DNA of 64,000 nt. Source: Penicillus capitatus. Taxonomy: Eukaryota > Chlorophyta. Positions 57,276 through 64,000 of this stretch are shown here, one piece after another. Below the pieces are notes generated by a model that searched no databases, was not told where the DNA came from, and saw only the letters and a program-made list of their open reading frames with translations. The stretch lies in NCBI GenBank assembly GCA_965649825.1, contig OZ287704.1:558001-622000 (forward strand). The letters run 5' to 3'. The first letter of the stretch is position 1, and the number at the start of each line of letters is the position of its first letter. Made by a program: the position numbers and the translations under genes.

Positions 57276-58070
57276 TTGAAGATTGAACTGTTACAAATCA
57301 TTAGAAGAGGTTCTATGACATATCAGATGACATGCACATTCAACAATGAGTTACTGCTTTCTTCCACGAATAATTTCGAAGCGAAGCAGAGCCGAGCTTT
57401 TATGTGCCGAATAGTTCATGCAGAGATTCCGTGGTGTTGCCTGCGACTCGTGAGGGGAGGCAGAACATCCGATCGACAAGACAGCTCGAACTCTGCCGCT
57501 GCCGGGACCGCTGTTTTAATGATCCTTTGTGCGGGATTCTCTGACTTCGACAGATAGACCATGCCATGCAGTGGGGTGAAATGGGGCTGGGAAGGTTTGC
57601 CTAGTCATCTGTAGAAGTGGGTTTGAATCCAGAACCGCAGAACGAAGACTCGACTAACCAAACGACTGCGTCACCACATAATGCAGAAAAACGCAATATC
57701 CCTTAGCGACATAAAGACAAGCGTACATCAAGACTCGAAACAATCATTGCGCGGTACATGAGCATCCAAACAATCGTCATCAGGGCCACAATGGATCGGC
57801 TCTGTTTTGGTAGACAGCAATGTAAATCGAGAGGAAGAGAATAACCCGTGTGCACTTTGCCTCGTCGAGATCAGAGTACTGAAAGCCAAGACGAAATATG
57901 ACACAACCGAAAAGCTGCAGCTGATCATTTGTGCAACTTACTTATCGCATCAGTCCACGCACTGATCATCTCTGCCATTTATGCAAGAACTGCATAGAAG
58001 GCTGAAGGTTAGCTTATCACAAAAGGCTATGACTGCAGTTTTCTACTACACTGTGAGGTAAGCCATACGC

Positions 58071-58333
58071 TTACAAGATCTCAAAGTTCTTGTGGACCAG
58101 ATGGCGCCACTCTCTGTCCGCTTTTGCTTGAAAAAACGAACATACTTCGTCATCTGTAGGAACTGGGCTTCTACTTGACCTGCTAAACTTACTCTTCTTG
58201 TTGATCTCGGCAATATGCTCTTTTAAACTCGAGAGAGGCTTCCTGTATACTTTATCGACTCCCTGTACTTGCTCGTTCGCTTTTTTGAAGATGGCAGGTG
58301 TGAACTTCAATTCAAGTACCGGATTCAGTGTTA
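58071..58333 (-). pseudogene. BCAS2/SPF27 fragment, right copy
   Basis: Identical, as far as I can see, to 3348-3610: exon 4 and 5 sequence with the intervening intron remnant and a stop after NFEIL. The fragment was therefore in the unit before it was duplicated. Confidence 0.85.
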
Positions 58334-58981
58334 TGCTTCAGCCGGGACACTGTCCTCGCAACGAACTGTAAACATACATCTCGAGAATGCAGACCTCAGA
58401 ATGAAGTTGTCGACTGCCGCCGGATCTATAATTCATGTTTCCAGATAGAGATTTCTACAATCCTTAGTTTGTCGTTTTCTAGGTATCTTTTTCGATGCGT
58501 TAAAACCGCTGCCAAAGTTACCCGTTCAATTGCTGGCACTCGATTACTGTTTATCATCAACATAGAAGAGGAGAAAGGATGCGCCACGTTGGCATCTCCG
58601 AGACTTCGTGACTTATGTGTTTCAGCAACTGCTGAGACCATCGAAGATGAAGCCATCTATTCTTCGTTTCCACCGGTAGCGTTTGGTGTTGCGTTGAAAA
58701 CGACATTGATGAGAGTCTTCTGCAAAGAAGCTGCTAAGCGAAGCGTTCATCGTTTCGATCGCTGTGCGGACCAATTGATCTTCGGCGTTTGCGTGCGACT
58801 GCGAACTTTTCTATGCGGCAGCCAACGCAGAAAAGATTGCCTTACCGAGATGAGCCCATTGACGAATAAGGGTCCGTTTAAAAAACTGCATTTCATGGCA
58901 TGTCAGCTCTGTGTAAAGACAGGATTGTTCGGAAGTAGGACATCCGTGGCTTACGTATCCACGCGAGAGACAACAGAATAG
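58328..58981 (+). other. Long open frame of unknown function, right copy
   Basis: Twin of 3605-4258, 217 codons, with no visible difference. No domain recognised; it may be chance in a recently copied block. Confidence 0.3.
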
Positions 58982-59550
58982 CCGCGTTACGATGCCGAAA
59001 ACGATCGAGATGCTCTTAACACCGTGGCTTTCGTGCGTGTCTATTGAATCTGTCTCTGTCTGTGTTTCTTCGTGACGTGACGATGCGCAGTGAGTGAGTG
59101 GCCTTCCTTTAGCCAGCACTCTGTACAATGCGCGTTAGGAGAGCGAGTTCGTCCTATGGCAGATCGAAGTCTGAGACTGAGTCGACAGACGCTTGGTTAG
59201 CCACTGTCTTTCCGATTTGCGGTGTGGAATGGGCTCGGGCGTTTTCCAAAGGCCGCTCTGAATGCAGCGTTGCAATAGGAAACTGCCACACGGGAGAACC
59301 GTTGTTCTCCGTTATCGACTGCACGTGAAGCGACGACTTCCAGCGACGATAAAAACAGCAGGAATGCCTTCTTTCAAAAAAGGTTTTTGTTCGTGCAACC
59401 GCCTCTCGAATCTAACGAAAGATGCTGATGAAGTGTACAGCTGAATTCGTCTAATCGTTAATGAAAGCGAAAAAATAATCGAATGATTGATAATCTGGCA
59501 CAAGGCTTCAGAAGCGTCGTTTAGCGGAGATGGCTCTAGCTGTGACGCCG

Positions 59551-60663
59551 TCAAACTTGTGAAGAAGGATGTACTCGGCGATCCTTAGGAAGCTCTAGAT
59601 AGTAAAGCATGAATGAGATCAAGATGAAAACGCCGACCCAAACTGGGACGACGATGGCGCAGGCCAATGTCCCGCCCCAAATAGCGACTCCTATCAACCA
59701 CGGCAGACAAAACAGCGGAGCAAGAAGCAAAAACCCGAAAAACAGGCTAAAGTGCTGTCGGCAAATTTCTAACAAACAAACAATAATAACAGGAACAAAT
59801 GTTTCTGCACTCACCACAAGCATCAACCATATCACGTTTACTTTTAAACATCCGGCATCTTCATTAACGCGATTGGATTGAACAAACCAGGAAAAGAAAC
59901 CTGTCAGTATTAAGAAATAGAGTCCGAAGCCTCCTCCAACACCAACACCAATCTCAATGCTGCACCATCCACCGTAATGAGCAGCGCAGCGAATCATGGA
60001 CCTCTCTCGGCATTCCCAGTGCTTGCAGAAAAGCTCTCCTCTTGTAAAACACTCGCAAACTGATGACGCGATCTTGTAACTGGATGAGATGTTGCCCTTC
60101 CAGCGATAGCAATACTCTCCTGTGACGTCCTCCTCCAGACATTTGTAGTCCCCTTTCTTGGGATCGATTCTGGAGCTGTCCTCTCTACACGACCACTCTG
60201 AACAGTATCGCCGATTCGGAACTCGCGAGTGGCATGCACACGTCAAGGTGTTGTTGCCAACACTCGCACACCTAGTGGATTCTCGGCTGGCTGTGCAGTC
60301 GTCACGTTCGTCGACATCGGTCGTCGTGCACTCCCAGTGGTCGCAACAAGTTAGGTCCGTTGCGCCAGTACAAGTGCAGTTGTCGTATTCCCCTCTCTTT
60401 CCATTCCCCTCCTGCATCGACCAGTGGCGACAGCGACTGCTTGCGTCTTCGAGACAGTCGTAAATTTTCGCTTTCGTTTTGCTGGCGACTCGCCACAGAC
60501 CGCCTCTGTAAACACCGGACTCTGTGTAATACCCGGCCACACGCTTCATGCGATTCCAGGACTGCAGACCTTCGTTCAAATCGTGAGCTGTCTCATTGGA
60601 CTCTCCCAGTGCCGCAACAACGAAACAAGCCGCAGTACAGAAGTAGTATACAGATGCAATCAT
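59551..60663 (-). CDS. Cys-rich multi-pass membrane protein, right copy
   Basis: 370 residues: signal peptide, Cys-rich ectodomain with three CxC...CxxWxC repeats (CCDHWEC, YCSEWSC, FCKHWEC), Gly-rich hinge and about four helices. Compared with the left copy the first 70 residues are nearly the same, the ectodomain carries clustered replacements (for example SRESTRC against GRIDSRC, IDPKKGDYK against IKLKKEDYQ), and the first two helices are largely different (VIWLMLVVSAETFVPVIIV against IVICFVLVMSLQTLIPLFV), while the last two are again nearly identical. Some right-copy variants (SEWSC, KKGDY, CRERS) are shared with the broken third copy at 36.2-37.2 kb and others are not, a mosaic pattern. 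Frame and cysteines are preserved, so both full copies are likely expressed proteins. Confidence 0.8.
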   Translation of the reverse strand: MIASVYYFCTAACFVVAALGESNETAHDLNEGLQSWNRMKRVAGYYTESGVYRGGLWRVASKTKAKIYDCLEDASSRCRHWSMQEGNGKRGEYDNCTCTGATDLTCCDHWECTTTDVDERDDCTASRESTRCASVGNNTLTCACHSRVPNRRYCSEWSCREDSSRIDPKKGDYKCLEEDVTGEYCYRWKGNISSSYKIASSVCECFTRGELFCKHWECRERSMIRCAAHYGGWCSIEIGVGVGGGFGLYFLILTGFFSWFVQSNRVNEDAGCLKVNVIWLMLVVSAETFVPVIIVCLLEICRQHFSLFFGFLLLAPLFCLPWLIGVAIWGGTLACAIVVPVWVGVFILISFMLYYLELPKDRRVHPSSQV

Positions 60664-60780
60664 GGCTCAAAACGTGACGCTAAACACGGACGGCGCTCGT
60701 GCACTGCTACCATGCAGCTCTCGTACAGCACAGATGATGTTATTTATACTTCTCAATCAGCGACGAATCGCGAAGATGAC

Positions 60781-61074
60781 ATGAACGTCGAATCTCAGAT
60801 CGCGGTGATCGGAAAGCAGTTGCTGGCGACTTACCCGCGACAGTGCACGCGTCCGCGTCGATCGCAGATGGCCATCGAGATATTCGCACTTCCTATCGCA
60901 GCTGCGGATTCCTTCCATCGACGTTCTCCAGAGGCCGCTGTGACGGTTCTTCGTTACGGACAGCGAAAAGCAATGACATCCTCGGAATGTAACGGATGGT
61001 CTCGTTGGCGAGATCTGTCCATCGCCTGTATTACACTTTCGCCTCTTTCTGAAGAGTGCAAGAGACTAGGCAAG
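60781..61074 (+). other. Candidate first exon of a plus-strand gene, right copy
   Basis: Twin of 6058-6351 with the same ATG and GTAAGA donor and a few replacements. The downstream block 61150-61700 again has several overlapping frames and could not be resolved. Confidence 0.28.
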
Positions 61075-61710
61075 GTAAGATCTTACACCGAAGAAGATTC
61101 GTTCGTATAAAGATCAATCGCTTTTATTATCTGGCGCTTCCCGCGATCAAAGAAACGATTTCGGCATTCGGATGCAAAGTACCCGCTCAAATGAAGCTCG
61201 AGTCGGCTGACTCTCGTGTATTCGCCGGTCCGAGTTCGCCGTCTCCGCACGCTCGACAGCACTACGAGGATTCGACGAAGCTGCATCGGCAGTCGTGCCA
61301 ACTGCGAGCTGCTGCACATCCGTCCCGCTCTTCCGCTTCTGCTGAAACGCGACGGCCACTTCTTGGCCGTCTGCACACGGCATCAAACGCGCAGCCGTAG
61401 CAGCAGCAACGCACACCGCCGTCGAACACGCCTTCGCTGCGAGTGACGAGACGAACACGAGAGAGCGAAGAAAGAAATGGTCTGTCGAAGCTCTCGGAAA
61501 GGCGATCGCATCGCCTCGGCGCCGCGAGAGGCAAACGATCCGAACGCCGCCTCGAACGCTGCCGAAATTGCAGGCGCCGTCCCGTCCTACCTCGTTCTCA
61601 CGGACGAGCCACACTAACGCTCGCGAATGCGTTGCGCGAGACGACGGAGGAACAGGTCGAAACGGCCGAAACCGATCAGCGATGTCGCCCATAGTCGGCT
61701 TTCGAGTACA

Positions 61711-63315
61711 CTACTGTGTTTTGTCCAGTCCGACGCCGATGGCTGCCAGTCTCTCCGGCACCGGGGGATGCGAATAGTGGTAAGTCGAGTACCACGGATC
61801 CACGTTCAGCGATCCCTTGTTCGAGTTCTCCAGGGTGATCAGAGCCCGCCGCAGAGCCGGTCCCATGCCCAGGTTCACGGCGAAGTTGTCTGCCTGGAAC
61901 TCGAACCTTCGGCTCAGTATGTTCTGGAAGAACTCCACGATCTGAGCACACACCATCGCCTAGCTGGGAGCCGAGGTCCACTTCCGACGTCTCGCACCTC
62001 GTTTAAGGGAGCGCTGATGAACGAGAACAGCACGAAGGAGACGAAGGCGGGACGGTCTTCGGCAAACCCAAAAGACACGTAGAGATCGTCCGACGTGCGC
62101 ACCAGACTGAAAAGGAGGAACTGAGTGAGGAGGAAGACCTGAACTGTGACGAAGTTGCAGAGGTTGTGCGACAGCTTCCAGTGACCTGGGAACAGAGGAG
62201 CTCTGCGCCTGCCGCAGTCCGCAGCGCGAGACGCACCGAGCTCGTGGGCCAGCACGGCCGCGATCTCGTCCTCGGTGCACTGTTCGATCAGGGTGTCGTA
62301 CAGGACAATGCGCTTGTTGCCGAAGAGCCCGTACATGTACGCATTGGAGTGGCCGCTTCGCTTGGAACCGTCGACCTTGTACAGCTTCTTCAGCGGAAAT
62401 CCCAGACGTGATGCCAGGGCCTCAATCCGATCTCTGAGCGATCCCTGTTGCGCGCACCCGGTCGCTCTGCGCAGCCAGAGGGGAGGGAGCCTTGACCTGA
62501 TCGAGCGGCTCGAATCTGTTGAAGAGCGGGGCGATGACGGTGGGATAGATCGTCATCATGAACAGACTCAGCACCAGGCAGAACAGCCACAGGTAGACGG
62601 GCAGCCAGTGGTCCGAGTGCAGCAGAATCCAAGTGAAGCTTCCGACGATCGGCGGCAGGAAGATCGCGCCCAACATCCACTGCACAGCAGGAGAGGGTCT
62701 CGCGCGATCGATCGACGGAGCGGGCATCCACTCTGGTCAGTGTGTCGGAGACGAACCCCTCCCCCGTTTGCTTGTTGAAGCCGTGGCTCTCCTCGAGAAC
62801 GAAGGTCCGGTAGATGCTCCACGGTATGTCCAGGACGGAGGAGATCCACAGCAGCACGCCGATGTAGACAACCGTGCAAGGGATCTCTCCGGAAAGGGCC
62901 CTCGGCAGGTACAGCATCCGAGAGCGGACGAGCCTCCACGCGAGGGGAAGCCATTCGCAGTAGAGCACCAGACACGTCTGGAACACGGAGCAGAATCCGT
63001 AGACGATGCTGAACCACCTGCGAGACGCCCCTCTTGGGAACAGACGTCGGATGCCGTGACTTGCCATTTGTCGATGGAATAGGAACGGGACTTCTGGAAG
63101 GTCTCTTGCGAGAAGACGGATGCGAGCGACTCTGGCAGGTAGGTGCGCCGAATCGCCTAGAGATCTTTGCTCAAGACAGAGTCCGAGACCGCGGGCGTGT
63201 TCTTTACGCGGTACTGACGCAGGTCGAGGTAGGTGTGGAGAACGTAGACAGCGACGGTGAACTCCAAGACGAGAGACGCATAGGGAACAATCGCTCCCGA
63301 CTCAGACGCCGTCAT
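61711..63315 (-). CDS. STE24: CAAX prenyl protease 1 (Ste24-type), right copy
   Basis: Exons on the minus strand: 63190-63315, 63065-63156, 62732-63017, 62497-62679, 62237-62444, 61998-62185, 61711-61959; 443 residues, colinear with the left copy at a constant 54719-nt offset. HELGH is split by the same intron, FEFQAD is present and the GC-AG intron is kept. Replacements are few (for example DTLTR for DILTT). One acceptor changes from CCAG to CTAG without loss of the AG. POP5 ends 112 nt upstream, in the same direction. Both copies look functional. Confidence 0.94.
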
Positions 63316-63427
63316 GTGGCTGCACTGTCACGACACTCGCGAGAGCGGAATGAAAGGAAACAGCTCGATGGCGACACAGACGTCTTGTCATGCAATTCCT
63401 CCGCCATAGAAGACAATACGACGACTT

Positions 63428-64000
63428 TCAGAAACGCAGCTGCACGAGAGCCTGCTGCAGAGCATCGAACTCTTTAGTTTCCTGAGCAGTGTAGCATTCG
63501 ATGAGAAAGGAAAGTGCAGAGACGCGCACTTTGTCGCTCATGCGGATGTGTTTGCGTCGGACTTGAGTAGAGTGATAGACAAATCCACGACAGTTCGCGA
63601 ACCGACCTGCCTCGTTAAGCGAGATGTCCACAAGAGAAGGAAGGGAAGAAATCGAGACGACCCGAGGTCTTGACGTGTCTGATCTCGATGTCTTCGAATC
63701 CAACGTGCTTCACGCCACAGCAGGCATCGCAGACCTGCAGAGATCACACCATTGATTCGGCTCTGGATCGCCGATGTGGTCCGCCGGCACCTCTCTGTGT
63801 CGATCTCTCGCACATCGGACGATGCAGAGTCCCGAGAAGGGATGGTAGTGCAGCACTGCGTCACACAAGGTCTGCTCCTCGACGAGACGCGAAGCGAAGA
63901 GGACACCTTTGAAGTGCGAGAGTCCGGCGCCACATTCGCCCATGCGCTCTCGAATCGATCGACGCATCGCCTGCGACAGATCTGACGACCCTGGACGCAT
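63428..64000 (-). CDS. POP5: RNase P/MRP protein subunit Pop5 (5' end outside window)
   Basis: Pop5 is a small protein of RNase P and RNase MRP, needed for tRNA 5' and rRNA processing. Exons on the minus strand: 63907-64000 (continuing beyond), 63791-63855, 63662-63734, 63428-63606. The joined frame gives the family core: AMRRSIRERMGECGAG, then LHYHPFSGLCIVRCARD (the tG(l/i)xIxRC motif), then IRHVKTSGRFANC, equivalent to the LHVSGTIRxC strand of other Pop5 proteins. The usual N-terminal RYLL segment is missing, so a further exon lies to the right. Introns are 51 to 56 nt; the first is in frame. Frames join exactly. The left duplication arm keeps only its last codons. Confidence 0.82.

Larger units (their letters stand above)
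54724..63503. repeat. Right arm of the direct segmental duplication
   Basis: Matches 1-8783 in order and orientation. Unlike the left arm it is continuous with whole genes at both ends: the MATH 3' end on the left and POP5 on the right. This suggests it is the parental copy. Confidence 0.97.

Overview
The window is nuclear DNA of a unicellular, probably plastid-bearing eukaryote. Genes are cut by very short spliceosomal introns (about 33 to 62 nt, mostly GT-AG, three GC-AG), and they encode eukaryotic housekeeping proteins: a CAAX prenyl protease of the Ste24 type, splicing factor BCAS2/SPF27, RNase P/MRP subunit Pop5 and two RCC1-repeat proteins. A trigger factor with a Ser/Arg-rich N-terminal extension points to a plastid. 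The alga or protist lineage cannot be fixed from sequence alone; the intron style and the beta-helix/multi-pass surface proteins would fit a red-algal or SAR-type lineage. No tRNA, rRNA or CRISPR array was recognised.

Layout. (1) 1-8783 is the left arm of a segmental duplication whose near-identical direct copy is 54724-63503. Each arm holds, all on the minus strand, a multi-MATH gene, a BCAS2 gene fragment, a Cys-rich multi-pass membrane protein, a full STE24 gene and the end of POP5; only the right arm continues into a real POP5 gene, so the left arm looks like the derived copy. (2) 8784-14160 is a decay zone with an ankyrin remnant and a serine-protease pseudogene. (3) 14170-17578 holds a third, diverged MATH gene abutting a broken beta-helix gene. 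(4) 18949-43812 is bounded by inverted repeats of about 0.8 kb with a second, inner pair of inverted sequence. It contains minisatellites, a small acidic secreted protein gene, the trigger factor, a tandem zinc-module protein, the intact BCAS2 gene, two tandem RCC1 genes and a third, broken copy of the Cys-rich membrane protein. A 2.3 kb GCCGGC-rich minisatellite and a 29-nt CAG-rich minisatellite lie against the right inverted arm. (5) 46204-51056 is a large surface protein gene (beta-helix ectodomain, Cys-rich segment, about nine membrane helices). (6) 52014-53320 is a probable coiled-coil gene with a possible frame break. (7) 53993-64000 is the right duplication arm with its MATH 3' end and POP5.

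The housekeeping genes sit between expanding families (multi-MATH, Cys-rich membrane, beta-helix surface proteins), their pseudogenes and repeats. The main biological signal is a multi-copy surface-protein family whose copies differ almost only inside the protein gene while the surrounding duplicated DNA is nearly identical, and which looks mosaic across three loci. Exon coordinates for STE24, trigger factor, BCAS2, POP5, both RCC1 genes and the acidic secreted gene were derived by hand and their summed lengths keep frame; exon structures of the MATH and large beta-helix genes are only partly resolved.
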